Shown here: positions 20,050 through 27,491 of the stretch, in pieces
Layout: each line of letters begins with the position of its first letter
Position numbering within the stretch: the stretch's first letter is position 1
From: Sphingobium fuliginis
Lineage (GTDB): Bacteria; Pseudomonadota; Alphaproteobacteria; Sphingomonadales; Sphingomonadaceae
Assembly (NCBI RefSeq): GCF_004152845.1
Contig: NZ_SEON01000001.1
Coordinates: 62,001-126,000, forward strand
Reading direction: 5' to 3'
Length of the DNA stretch: 64,000 bases
Position numbers and translations under genes: made by a program
The notes under the pieces: generated by a model
Databases searched by the model: none
What the model was told of the DNA's origin: nothing
Seen by the model: the letters and a program-made list of their open reading frames with translations, nothing else

Positions 20050-20372
20050 CGTCCCCCCAAAATCTGCCCGAGTATCCCGCGCAGAACCGGCGTCAGCTTC
20101 GCCAGCCCCGCCGCCACGATCGCCTCGCCCAAAGCCTCTCGCGTCAATCCCGCCGGCGGCTCCGCCAGGCAATGCCAGAACAGCCCGGCCATCTCGCCCA
20201 GCGACAGCTTCCCGTCCGCCGCCCGCTCCACCAGCGCGAACAACGGTCCCAATTCCTCCTCAGCCGCCACCAAAGCCGCGAAACTGGGCCGCAGCACAAG
20301 GCGCTCCCCACCCAGTTCCAGCGCAGCCTCCCCCCGGGCACCGTTAGCCGGGGCGCCATTGCCCCCGCTCAC
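20046..20372 (-). CDS. GTA gp10 family tail protein
   Basis: This 108-residue protein contains RPSFAALVAAEEELGPLFAL and LSLGEMAGLFWHCL, typical of the GTA gp10 family (PF11836). It is linked by ATGA overlaps both to the tail tube gene upstream and to gp10.1 downstream. Its probable role is in tail completion or as a chaperone. Confidence 0.85.
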   Translation of the reverse strand: MSGGNGAPANGARGEAALELGGERLVLRPSFAALVAAEEELGPLFALVERAADGKLSLGEMAGLFWHCLAEPPAGLTREALGEAIVAAGLAKLTPVLRGILGQILGGR

Positions 20373-20776
20373 AGCGACACCACCGGCCCGGAACTTTCCA
20401 GGCTCAGCGCATAGTTGCGCTCGCCATTATAATCCCCGGCATAGTCCAGCCGCGTCACCAGAAAGCGCCCGCGCATCTTCTCGCCGCTTTCGAAGCTCAG
20501 CTCATAATCCTCGATGGTCCCGGCCAGCGCATGGTTGCGCAGCCGCACCTCCGCCGCCGATCCGGTGAATATGCCCGCCGCCGACACGCTGACGGATCGC
20601 ACGCCCGCACCCGACAGCAGCTCGCGCCAGCCGCCCGATCCCTTGTGCGTGACGTTCACCGCCTCGCCGTTGACGGACAGTTGCGTGGTCCGCATCCCGG
20701 CCACGGTCGCATAGGCCGCAGGCGCCCCGCCATCGCCTATTTTCAACAGAAACGCGCTTCCTTTTTCCACGCCCAT
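20369..20776 (-). CDS. Major tail tube protein, TP901-1 family, GTA gp9
   Basis: This 135-residue protein starts MGVEKGSAFLLKIGDGG after GGAGAA. TTQLSVNGEAVNVTHKGSGGW and TIEDYELSFESGEKM are characteristic of TP901-1-type major tail proteins. It should polymerise into the tail tube. The gene opens a run of tightly overlapping tail genes and lies next to a plus-strand gene placed between gp8 and gp9. Confidence 0.9.
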   Translation of the reverse strand: MGVEKGSAFLLKIGDGGAPAAYATVAGMRTTQLSVNGEAVNVTHKGSGGWRELLSGAGVRSVSVSAAGIFTGSAAEVRLRNHALAGTIEDYELSFESGEKMRGRFLVTRLDYAGDYNGERNYALSLESSGPVVSL

Positions 20777-20834
20777 GGCGCATTCTCCTCTACGATAAAC
20801 CGTGCAAGATTCGGGATTTGGAGAGAGGCCCCCT

Positions 20835-21164
20835 ATGTTCGTCACCGCCCCCCTGATGCTGTTGCTGGCCGCCGCTCCGCAGGGCGGCGTCGATGTCGGC
20901 ACTGGCCGCAAGGACTATTCGCAGTGCCTGTCGAAACAGATTCAGCCCGCCATCGACAAGAAACTGTCGCTCGGCGATTTCCAGTCCGCGCTGAAGAGCG
21001 AATGCGGCGCCAAGGAAGCCGCCTTCCGCGCCGCCATCGTCGCCGACGACAAGTCGAGCGGCATGTCGGACAAGGACGCGCAATCGGACGCCGACGACCA
21101 GATCAGCGAATATCGGGACAAGATCGTCGGAGAATATGAAGACTATTCGAAGCCGGGCAGCTAA
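20835..21164 (+). CDS. Small exported protein, opposite strand inside the GTA cluster
   Basis: This 109-residue protein starts MFVTAPLMLLLAAAP, a short signal peptide, then continues with a charged, helical mature part (SQCLSKQIQPAIDKKL; SDKDAQSDADDQISEY) containing two cysteines. GGAGAGAGG lies upstream of the ATG. It is the only plus-strand gene between 13 and 27 kb. Its stop overlaps the gp8 stop by four bases (CTAA). I do not recognise the family, and it is not a known GTA component. Confidence 0.75.
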   Translation: MFVTAPLMLLLAAAPQGGVDVGTGRKDYSQCLSKQIQPAIDKKLSLGDFQSALKSECGAKEAAFRAAIVADDKSSGMSDKDAQSDADDQISEYRDKIVGEYEDYSKPGS

Positions 21165-21556
21165 GCCCGCACCACCCGCACCCGATAATCCACCAGGGCC
21201 TGCCACCCGTCCCGTGCCGCCGTCCGCGCCACGCGGGACCGCACCAGCCCCGCGCCAACGACCCGCCAGCCCTCCACCGGCCCCATCGCCCGCATCGCCG
21301 CATCCACGCGCTCCAGCAGGCCGCCCAGCCGCGCAGGCGCTTCCCCCACGTCGAACAGGCTGACCGCCACGGTCAGTTCCCACCCCTCCACATCCTTCGC
21401 GCCCCAATCCAGCGCGATGCAGTCCCCCACCACCCCATAGGGCGCGCTGGCCCGTCCCGGCGCGCCGTCGAACAGCCCGTTCACCCCCGCCATCAAGACG
21501 GCATCCCCACGCAGGGCCGCAACCACGGCTCCACGCACCGCCACCTCCGCGCTCAT
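21161..21556 (-). CDS. DUF3168 tail terminator protein, GTA gp8
   Basis: This 131-residue protein begins MSAEVAVRGAVVAALRGD and contains SAPYGVVG and WELTVAVSLFD, matching DUF3168 tail-terminator proteins. Its start overlaps the preceding gene's stop (ATGA). It caps the tail tube where it joins the head. Confidence 0.88.
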   Translation of the reverse strand: MSAEVAVRGAVVAALRGDAVLMAGVNGLFDGAPGRASAPYGVVGDCIALDWGAKDVEGWELTVAVSLFDVGEAPARLGGLLERVDAAMRAMGPVEGWRVVGAGLVRSRVARTAARDGWQALVDYRVRVVRA

Positions 21557-21756
21557 CGCCGCCCCTTTCCCGAATGCCGCACCGCTTCCCGCAGCGCCAG
21601 ATCGCCCATCCACCGCGCCTTGAGCCCGCGCCCGGACAGCCGCACCGCCTCACCCTCGACCTGCGCCTCCACGCCGGTCGCCGCCAGAGCCGCGGCAATC
21701 CCCCGCCGCCGCGCCTCCATCCGCGCCTCGACCAGCGCGCCCAGCCATCCCCTCAT
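21553..21756 (-). CDS. Small protein at the GTA gp7 (head stopper) position
   Basis: This 67-residue, arginine-rich helical protein reads VEARMEARRRGIAAALAATG and ends HSGKGRR. It lies between the connector (gp6) and terminator (gp8) genes, where RcGTA has the stopper gp7 of about 110 residues, so it is a shortened or different protein. The ATG at 21756 has GAGGGGG nine bases upstream; a GTG two codons earlier is possible. Function is inferred from position only. Confidence 0.6.
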   Translation of the reverse strand: MRGWLGALVEARMEARRRGIAAALAATGVEAQVEGEAVRLSGRGLKARWMGDLALREAVRHSGKGRR

Positions 21757-21775
21757 GCCCACCGCCCCCTCATGC

Positions 21776-22261
21776 TCATGCCAGCCGCATCCGCCGCCAT
21801 GGCCGCCACAGCGCGCTCACCACGGCGGGCGGCGTCGCCACGTCCCCGCCCCGCGCCGCGAAATGCTCCGCCGCCAGCCGCACGATCCCCTGCCGGATCG
21901 CTTCGGGCAGCGCATCCTCATCGACCGCCAGCCCCGCGCGATAGCGCACCACGACCTCCCCCGGCCCATCGACCGGCCGCGCCCGCACCCAGCCATCGCC
22001 GGAAGCATCGATGTCGATCGCATGGGCCTCCGGCGCCAGCGCCACGCCGGCCGCCTCCACCCCCTCGATCGCCACCACCGGCCGCGCCGTCAGCCTCTGC
22101 CAGCTCCCGTCCGCGACGACCGTCTCCGACGCCTCCCGCACCACCAGCCACTGCCCGATAAACTGCTCGCAAAGCCCCGAAGCGCTTCCCAAAAGCCGCT
22201 CCAGCACGCCATCCTCATCATCCGACCCGATCCGCAACCAGGCCTTGAGATCCGCCAACAT
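21776..22261 (-). CDS. Head-tail connector, GTA gp6
   Basis: This 161-residue protein begins MLADLKAWLRIGSDDEDGVL, typical of phage gp6-like connector proteins (TIGR02215 type), with the expected LPEAIRQGIVRLAAEHFAAR helix near the C-terminus. It forms the ring under the portal. The ATG follows GGGAGGGG. A terminator and a 71-bp repeat separate it from the capsid gene upstream. Confidence 0.85.
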   Translation of the reverse strand: MLADLKAWLRIGSDDEDGVLERLLGSASGLCEQFIGQWLVVREASETVVADGSWQRLTARPVVAIEGVEAAGVALAPEAHAIDIDASGDGWVRARPVDGPGEVVVRYRAGLAVDEDALPEAIRQGIVRLAAEHFAARGGDVATPPAVVSALWRPWRRMRLA

Positions 22262-22274
22262 GGCCCCTCCCACC

Positions 22275-22304
22275 AAAAAAGGGGACGCCCCGCAGGACGC
22301 CCCC
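22275..22304 (-). terminator. Intrinsic terminator between capsid gene and gp6
   Basis: On the minus strand 10-bp arms (22295-22304, 22281-22290) with two G-T pairs enclose a 4-nt loop and are followed by TTTTTT. It ends 14 bp upstream of the gp6 start. Confidence 0.85.
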
Positions 22305-22311
22305 AGTCTTT

Positions 22312-22382
22312 CCTTCTCCCCTTGTGGGAGAAGGATGCGCAGCCTTAGCGGCAAGGCCGCTTAGGCGAAGTTGGATGAGGGG
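22312..22382 (+). repeat. 71-bp bipartite hairpin repeat, copy B
   Basis: It consists of a perfect CCTTCTCCC/GGGAGAAGG hairpin, a second 11-bp stem (GCCTTAGCGGC) and a GGATGAGGGG tail. It begins three bases after the capsid stop codon. It differs from copy C at only six of 71 positions, two of which compensate within the second stem. Confidence 0.9.
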
Positions 22383-22385
22383 TGA

Positions 22386-23498
22386 TCAGGAAGCCGCGAA
22401 CTTCATCAGCTTGATCGCCTCCGAATTGGCCACGGCCCCGCCGATCCGCTTCACCGCATAGAAATGCACGAACGGCTTGTTGCTGAACGGATCGCGCAGG
22501 ATGCTGGTCTCGCTGCGTTCGGAAATCACATAGCCCGCCTGGAAATTGCCGAACGCGATCGACAGCGAACCCGCCGCAATGTCCGGCATGTCCTCGGCCT
22601 CGACCACCGGATAGCCCAGCAGCGTCGCCGGCTGCCCCGCGCTCAGCGAAGGCTGCCAGATGAACGCCCCGTCGCTGGTCTTCATCTTGCGGATGACCGA
22701 CAGCGTGGCCGAATTCATCACGAAGCAGGCCCCCTGGCGATAGGGCGCGCGCAACGCCTGCACCAGGTCGATCAGCCTGTCCTGCCCCGAAGCGGCAAAG
22801 GCCCCCGAAGCCCCCGACGCCACATATTGCAGCGACCCGAAGGCGCGCACGCTGTCCGCCTCATTGGTCGTCGTATAGGTCAGGAAGCCCTTGGGCTTGT
22901 TCGTCCCATTGCCGTTGACGAAGGCCGCGCCCTCCGCCGCCGCGAACTCGCGGGCGATCTCCCCGGCCAGCCAGCCCTCGACGTCGAACTGCGCATCGTC
23001 CAGCATCGCCTGGCTCGCCGCCGGATTGGCGTAGAGCTCGCCCGAAGGCGGCACGATCTCGTTGAAGCTCGGCGTCGCCGTCTCCGCCCGCGCGCCCGTT
23101 TCGCTGGCCCAGCCGGACACGATGCCGCCCGACGTCACCAGCTTGCGATAGCCCGCCGTACCCGTCCGCACGACATTGGCGATCGACCGGATGGGCGAAA
23201 TCGCCTTCAGCGTCGCGCCGATGATCTGGTCGATCTCCCGCGGCACCGCATAGCCGCCCGCCGCGCCCGAAGCGCCGGAAAAGCTCTTGAGCTCGACCCC
23301 GGCCTCCAGCCCCTGCCGCACATAGCGCTCGACGAAGGCGGCCCGATGCGGATCGACCGCCCCGCCCTTCACGCCATCCAGCGCGGGCCTCTGCTGAACC
23401 AGCAGCGCCCCCCTCAACGCCGCGACCTCACTTTCCAGCCCGGCAATACGCTCACCCTGCGCCATCACGTCAAAGCTCGCTTCCAATTGATCCGTCAT
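22386..23498 (-). CDS. HK97-type major capsid protein, GTA gp5
   Basis: This 370-residue protein has an N-terminal coiled-coil scaffold segment (MAQGERIAGLESEVAALRGA), likely removed by the prohead protease, followed by an HK97-fold body: FSGASGAAGGYAVPREIDQI, FNEIVPPSGELYANPAASQ and the end FVHFYAVKRIGGAVANSEAI. The start at 23498 follows GGGAG. The gene is isolated on both sides by a 71-bp repeat plus an intrinsic terminator, unlike the overlapping tail genes. Confidence 0.93.
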   Translation of the reverse strand: MTDQLEASFDVMAQGERIAGLESEVAALRGALLVQQRPALDGVKGGAVDPHRAAFVERYVRQGLEAGVELKSFSGASGAAGGYAVPREIDQIIGATLKAISPIRSIANVVRTGTAGYRKLVTSGGIVSGWASETGARAETATPSFNEIVPPSGELYANPAASQAMLDDAQFDVEGWLAGEIAREFAAAEGAAFVNGNGTNKPKGFLTYTTTNEADSVRAFGSLQYVASGASGAFAASGQDRLIDLVQALRAPYRQGACFVMNSATLSVIRKMKTSDGAFIWQPSLSAGQPATLLGYPVVEAEDMPDIAAGSLSIAFGNFQAGYVISERSETSILRDPFSNKPFVHFYAVKRIGGAVANSEAIKLMKFAAS

Positions 23499-23512
23499 CC
23501 ACCACTCCCACG

Positions 23513-23538
23513 AAAAAGGGCGGCCCACCGGACCGCCC
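23513..23538 (-). terminator. Intrinsic terminator between protease and capsid genes
   Basis: On the minus strand 9-bp arms (23530-23538, 23518-23526) around a 3-nt loop are followed by TTTTT. It ends 15 bp upstream of the capsid start. Confidence 0.85.
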
Positions 23539-23546
23539 GAACAGCT

Positions 23547-23617
23547 CCTTCTCCCCTTGTGGGAGAAGGATACGAAGCCTTGGCGGCAAAGCCGCCCAGG
23601 CGAAGTTGGATGAGGGG
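23547..23617 (+). repeat. 71-bp bipartite hairpin repeat, copy C
   Basis: It has the same two-hairpin layout and orientation as copy B and lies between the protease stop and the terminator ahead of the capsid gene. The second stem uses GCCTTGGCGGC with GCCGCCCAGGC, a G-C pair replacing the A-T pair of copy B. Confidence 0.9.
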
Positions 23618-23626
23618 TAAGGCCCC

Positions 23627-24019
23627 CTATTCCACCGCAATCACCCGAGCCAGATCCTGCATCGGATGCGTGACGACGCTCACCTCCACCACCTCCAGCT
23701 CCAGCAATTCCCGGGGCGAAACCCCTCTCGCCTCCCGCACCCGATAGCCAAAGGACAACCCGTCCACCGCCTTCTCCCGAAGCGCGCGACCCGCCTCCCG
23801 CCCCGCCGCCGTCCGCCCGGAAACCCGCCCGATCACGCGCAGGCCCCGCGCATCCTCCTCGACCTTCTCGACCGTCCCGATCACCTCGCCGGGCCGATGC
23901 TGCCACAGCAGCGGCACCCCCGCCGCCACCCCGGCAAAGGCCCCCGCCCGCACCACATCGCCGCCCCGGTCCACCCGGTCGAACACCGCCGCATAGCCGG
24001 CGAACCGCACGTCACTCAT
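23627..24019 (-). CDS. HK97 family prohead protease, GTA gp4
   Basis: This 130-residue protein begins MSDVRFAGYAAVFDRVDRGGD. The catalytic His lies in LLWQHRPGEVIG and the Ser region is in LELEVVEVSVVTHPM, as in the U35 protease family. It matures the capsid by cleaving the scaffold segment. It overlaps the upstream gene by eight bases. Confidence 0.9.
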   Translation of the reverse strand: MSDVRFAGYAAVFDRVDRGGDVVRAGAFAGVAAGVPLLWQHRPGEVIGTVEKVEEDARGLRVIGRVSGRTAAGREAGRALREKAVDGLSFGYRVREARGVSPRELLELEVVEVSVVTHPMQDLARVIAVE

Positions 24020-24332
24020 GCGCCAGCCCCAACAGACCCAGCTTCACCGCCATCCCCAGCAGCATCAGCGCGGTGACGATCCGCACGACCCAGGCGACGA
24101 CCGCGCCCCGCGCCGCCTTCTTCGCGTCGCGCCAGCCGCCCAGCAGTTCGCGCAGCTCCCGCACATCCGCCTCCGCCCCGCGATCCGCCAGCCCCAGCCG
24201 CTCCAGCGCCCGCCCCGCGCCCAGTTCGCTCGCCTCCTCGACCAGCGCGCGGATCATCAGCATGTCCGCCCCCGCCGGCTGCGCCTCGGCCTGCGCCACC
24301 AGCCGCGCCAGCATCTCCCCATCATATTTCAT
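24012..24332 (-). CDS. Small membrane-anchored protein at the gp3.5 position
   Basis: This 106-residue protein starts MKYDGEMLARLVAQAEAQP, is helical and charged for about 75 residues, then ends with one hydrophobic segment (VVRIVTALMLLGMAVKLGLL). It sits between portal and protease, where RcGTA carries the small gp3.5. I recall such sphingomonad proteins as DUF6127, but cannot verify this. Its function is unknown. Confidence 0.75.
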   Translation of the reverse strand: MKYDGEMLARLVAQAEAQPAGADMLMIRALVEEASELGAGRALERLGLADRGAEADVRELRELLGGWRDAKKAARGAVVAWVVRIVTALMLLGMAVKLGLLGLAHE

Positions 24333-24355
24333 CACCTGCCTCCGCGCCCGTCGCC

Positions 24356-25486
24356 TCACCCCATGCCCAGCATCGCCTTCTTCTCCTCCGCCGACAGGAA
24401 GTCCGCGGCCGCCACCCGGTCCCACAGCGCGCTCCTCTCCTCGAACAGCGCGGGCACCGCATCCAGGTCGGCGCCCAGACACAGCGCCGGCCACCAGCCC
24501 TGCAGACCCTGCGCCAACCCACCCCAGATCTTCGCCAGCAGCGGCAGGATCGTCTGCCGCCACAACGCCCGATTGGCCTCGCGATAATTGGCGTAGCTAT
24601 TGTCCCCCGGCAGCCCCATCAGCATCGGCGGCACGCCGAAGGCGAGCGCGATCTCCCGCGCCGCCGCCGCCTTCAGCCCCACGAAATCCATCTCGGCGGG
24701 CGTCAGGCTCATCGCCTTCCAGTCCAGCCCGCCCTCCAGCAGCATCGGCCGCCCGGCATTGGCCGCGCCGGAAAAGGCGACCTCCATCTCCCGCTTGACC
24801 CGCTCGAACTGCTCGGGGCTCATCACCGACCCGTCGCCCGGATCGTAGACCATCGCGCCCGAAGGCCGCGCCGCATTGTCCAGCAGCGCCTTGTTCCACA
24901 CCGTCGCCGCATTGTGGATCGCCACCGCCCCGGCGGCCGCCCCGACGCAGCCCAGCCCATAATGATCGTCCAGCGGATGCAGCGCCTTCAGGTGCACGAT
25001 CCCGGTCCTTCCGGCGCCATCCTCGGGCGACAGCCGCGTCACGCTTTCCCCGACGCGATAGAGATAGGCCGCCGGCCATCCCCGCGCATCCGCCTCCACG
25101 CTCACCCGCTCGGGCCGCAGCGCATACAGCTCGCCCGGCATCCCGTCCGCCCCCAGGATGATCTGCACATAGGCATTGCCATGCAGCAGCAGATGGCCGG
25201 CCACCGTCTCCACCAGCGACTGTCCGGACGAACAGCGCGCCACCAGCGCCTTCACCCGCGCCCGAACCTCCTCCGCGACGCCCCCGACGACCAGCGCGGT
25301 CCCGCCAGCCCCCTCCGACACCAGCCGCAGCGCCCTCTGCGCCACCGGATTGCCGATCATCCCGGCCCGCACCTGCTGCTCATAGCTGGCCGGCCACTCG
25401 CCCAGCGCGACCCCGCCCGATCCCCAGGCACGCGCCAACACCGGCCGCGCCCCGCCGCGCGCCGCCTTCACCCCGAACAATTTCAT
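24356..25486 (-). CDS. HK97-type portal protein, GTA gp3
   Basis: This 376-residue protein begins MKLFGVKAARGG and contains the portal signatures GHLLLHGNAYVQIILGADG, HPLDDHYGLGC, FGVPPMLMGLPGDNSYANY and ALWRQTILPLL. It forms the dodecameric DNA gate of the head. The start at 25486 has GGTGGG upstream and lies just after an intrinsic terminator. Confidence 0.93.
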   Translation of the reverse strand: MKLFGVKAARGGARPVLARAWGSGGVALGEWPASYEQQVRAGMIGNPVAQRALRLVSEGAGGTALVVGGVAEEVRARVKALVARCSSGQSLVETVAGHLLLHGNAYVQIILGADGMPGELYALRPERVSVEADARGWPAAYLYRVGESVTRLSPEDGAGRTGIVHLKALHPLDDHYGLGCVGAAAGAVAIHNAATVWNKALLDNAARPSGAMVYDPGDGSVMSPEQFERVKREMEVAFSGAANAGRPMLLEGGLDWKAMSLTPAEMDFVGLKAAAAREIALAFGVPPMLMGLPGDNSYANYREANRALWRQTILPLLAKIWGGLAQGLQGWWPALCLGADLDAVPALFEERSALWDRVAAADFLSAEEKKAMLGMG

Positions 25487-25502
25487 GGACCCACCCACCG
25501 AC

Positions 25503-25535
25503 AAAAAATCCTCCCCCCGGGAACGGAGGGAGGAT
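25503..25535 (-). terminator. Intrinsic terminator ahead of the portal gene
   Basis: On the minus strand 11-bp arms (25525-25535, 25508-25518) with one G-T pair and a 6-nt loop are followed by TTTTTT. It ends 17 bp upstream of the portal start and 66 bp after the glycine-zipper gene stop. Confidence 0.85.
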
Positions 25536-25600
25536 CGTGAAGGTCTGCGGCGCTCAGCCGCCTACCGAAAACCGGACGGGTCTGCCCCGTCCCCGAACTC

Positions 25601-25939
25601 TCAGGGATTGCGGGCCAAAACCCGATCGCAGGCGGAATTGGTCCCCTCGCTCTTCCCGATCACGCGCCCCGCCACGGCGCCCGCCGCGCCGGCCAGCAGG
25701 GATTCGCCCAGACTGCCGCCGGCCAGCGCGCCGACGCCGGCCCCGCCCGCCGCACCGATCACCGTGCCCTTGTCCCGCCCCTTCTTCGCCTGGAGCAGGC
25801 AATAGCGCACATCATCCCGATCGCGCGGCGCGGCCCGCGCCACCCGCGCCCGCTCCTTGCCGTTCAGCGAAGCCGCCAGCACCGGCGAACCCACCAGAGC
25901 CAGCCCCGCCGCAGCCATCGTCCATCCGGCCAGTTTCAT
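25601..25939 (-). CDS. Exported glycine-zipper protein between terminase and portal genes
   Basis: This 112-residue protein has a signal peptide (MKLAGWTMAAAGLALVGS, cut near VLAA) and a glycine-zipper stretch GAAGGAGVGALAGGSLGES like the 2TM glycine-zipper envelope proteins. It ends in a tail with a single Cys (NSACDRVLARNP) and has another Cys at YCLLQAKKG. AAGGAG precedes the ATG at 25939. It is not a known GTA component; the position between gp2 and gp3 is unusual. A membrane-associated role is inferred from composition. Confidence 0.8.
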   Translation of the reverse strand: MKLAGWTMAAAGLALVGSPVLAASLNGKERARVARAAPRDRDDVRYCLLQAKKGRDKGTVIGAAGGAGVGALAGGSLGESLLAGAAGAVAGRVIGKSEGTNSACDRVLARNP

Positions 25940-25997
25940 GACCAATCTCCTTGCAAATCAGACGAAAGGACTACGCAAACACCAGGTCATTGTTCCC

Positions 25998-26047
25998 CCA
26001 TTACGAACAGGCCCTCCATTACGAACAGGCCCCCATTACGAACCGGC
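25998..26047. repeat. Three-copy tandem repeat, 17-18 bp unit
   Basis: Three copies of CCATTACGAACAGGCCC lie head to tail (25998-26015, 26016-26032, 26033-26047); the last has one change and is cut short. It lies in the gap between the terminase stop and the glycine-zipper gene, within that gene's likely leader or promoter. Confidence 0.8.
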
Positions 26048-26070
26048 AATGTCCGTCGATCATGACCATA

Positions 26071-26092
26071 GCGCTCCTGCGAAGGCAGGACC
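26071..26092 (+). repeat. REP-like palindromic element, single copy
   Basis: The core CTCCTGCGAAGGCAGGA is nearly palindromic (TCCTGC...GCAGGA) and matches the elements inside lnt at 33589 and 33651. It is probably one copy of a dispersed intergenic repeat family. Confidence 0.6.
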
Positions 26093-26100
26093 GCGCAGGA

Positions 26101-27426
26101 TCAGGCATCCCCCCAAATCCCCCGCACCCGCGCATCCCCGCGCCGCCCCAGCATCAACTCGGTCAACCCCCACACCAGGGCGTCGGCCCGATCCGGCGAC
26201 CGCCCCGGCCCCTCATAGCCGCCGCCCAGCATCATCCCGCACATCTGGTCCTCCAGCGCGGGAAAGCCGCCCCGATGCGCCACCCGCCCGGCCTCATAAA
26301 GGGCCGCCACCGGCTCGGCCCGCGCCACCTTCCCCCGGCTCGCATGCACCAGCCGCACGGGCAGCCCGGCCTCGGCGGCGCGCAGCACGCTCTCGACCAT
26401 CGCCCCGCCATTATTCGCCTCGGCCACCACCCGGTCCGCGCCATGCACCAGCGCCGCCGCCGCCACCGCCCGCGCCCAGCCCTCCGGCGTCGCGCCCTCC
26501 ACCGTCGCATCGGCAATCACATAGGCGCGCCGATCCGCCCCCAGCCCGACGACCACGATCCCGCAGGCGTCGCCATGCGCGGAGGCGGGCGGATCGACCG
26601 CCACCACCACCCGCGCCAGCCCGCCGCGTACATGCGCCACCCGGCACCGCTCCAGCAGATCGCGGGTCCACAGCGCGCCCTCGACTTCCTCGATCAGCTC
26701 GCCCTCCAGCTCCTGCCGCCCCAGCCGCGTCCCGCCATAGCTCCGCTCCATCGCCGCCAGGAACCCTTCCGCGAGATGCGCGACATTGTCCGCCGTCCGC
26801 CCCCGCGTCACCACCACGTCGCCGCCGTTGCGCGCCACCAGCCCCCGCACCAGGGCGACGGGCCGCGGCGTCGTCGTCGCCAGCACGCGCGGCGCGCCGC
26901 CCAGCCGCATCCCCATCATCAGATTGTCCCACACCGCCTCGCCGCCCGCCCATTTGGCGATCTCGTCGGCCCAGCCATGGCTGAACTGCGGCCCGCGCAG
27001 CCCCTCCGCCTCCGCCGCGCCGTAAAGCGTGGCGATCGCGCCATTGGGCCAGACCAGCTTGCGCAGCGCCGGCGCGAAGACCGGCCGGTTCCACCAGGGC
27101 GCGATGGACAACAGGCCCGACGCCCCCTCCACCATCACCGCCCGCGCCTCGCCCAGCGTCGCGCCGACCAGCGCGATGCGCGCCGCCGGATCGCTCTCCG
27201 CGACCGAGCGCACCCACTCCGCCCCGGCCCGCGTCTTGCCGAACCCGCGCCCCGCCATCATCAGCCAGATGCGCCAGTCCCCTTCGGGCGCCAGTTGCTC
27301 CGGCCGCGCCAGCCAGCGCCAGTCATGCGCCAGCGCATCGGCCGCCGCCGCGCCCAGCCCGGCCAGCACCCGCTCGCGCGCCGCCTCCGGCAGATGCGCC
27401 AGCCGTTCGAAATCCGAAAGGGCCAT
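26101..27426 (-). CDS. Terminase large subunit, GTA gp2
   Basis: This 441-residue packaging motor has Walker A AGRGFGKTRAGAEW near residues 58-71 and the conserved ATPase region GPQFSHGWADEIAKW, where the acidic Walker B pair lies. An RNase H-like nuclease part begins VVVAVDPPASAHGDACGI. The ATG at 27426 follows GGAGG; an ATG six codons upstream has a weaker site. It fills GTA heads with host DNA fragments. The last residues end VRGIWGDA, as in the family. Confidence 0.93.
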   Translation of the reverse strand: MALSDFERLAHLPEAARERVLAGLGAAAADALAHDWRWLARPEQLAPEGDWRIWLMMAGRGFGKTRAGAEWVRSVAESDPAARIALVGATLGEARAVMVEGASGLLSIAPWWNRPVFAPALRKLVWPNGAIATLYGAAEAEGLRGPQFSHGWADEIAKWAGGEAVWDNLMMGMRLGGAPRVLATTTPRPVALVRGLVARNGGDVVVTRGRTADNVAHLAEGFLAAMERSYGGTRLGRQELEGELIEEVEGALWTRDLLERCRVAHVRGGLARVVVAVDPPASAHGDACGIVVVGLGADRRAYVIADATVEGATPEGWARAVAAAALVHGADRVVAEANNGGAMVESVLRAAEAGLPVRLVHASRGKVARAEPVAALYEAGRVAHRGGFPALEDQMCGMMLGGGYEGPGRSPDRADALVWGLTELMLGRRGDARVRGIWGDA

Positions 27427-27491
27427 GCGCCCGCCTCCATTCATCGATTTTCCACGGCGGCCGATTTGGCCGATCAGCCCCACATCCCTAT

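Noticed and set aside
12979-27426. Intact temperate prophage
   Set aside because: There is no integrase, repressor, replication or lysis cassette, and gene order and sizes match a gene transfer agent instead.
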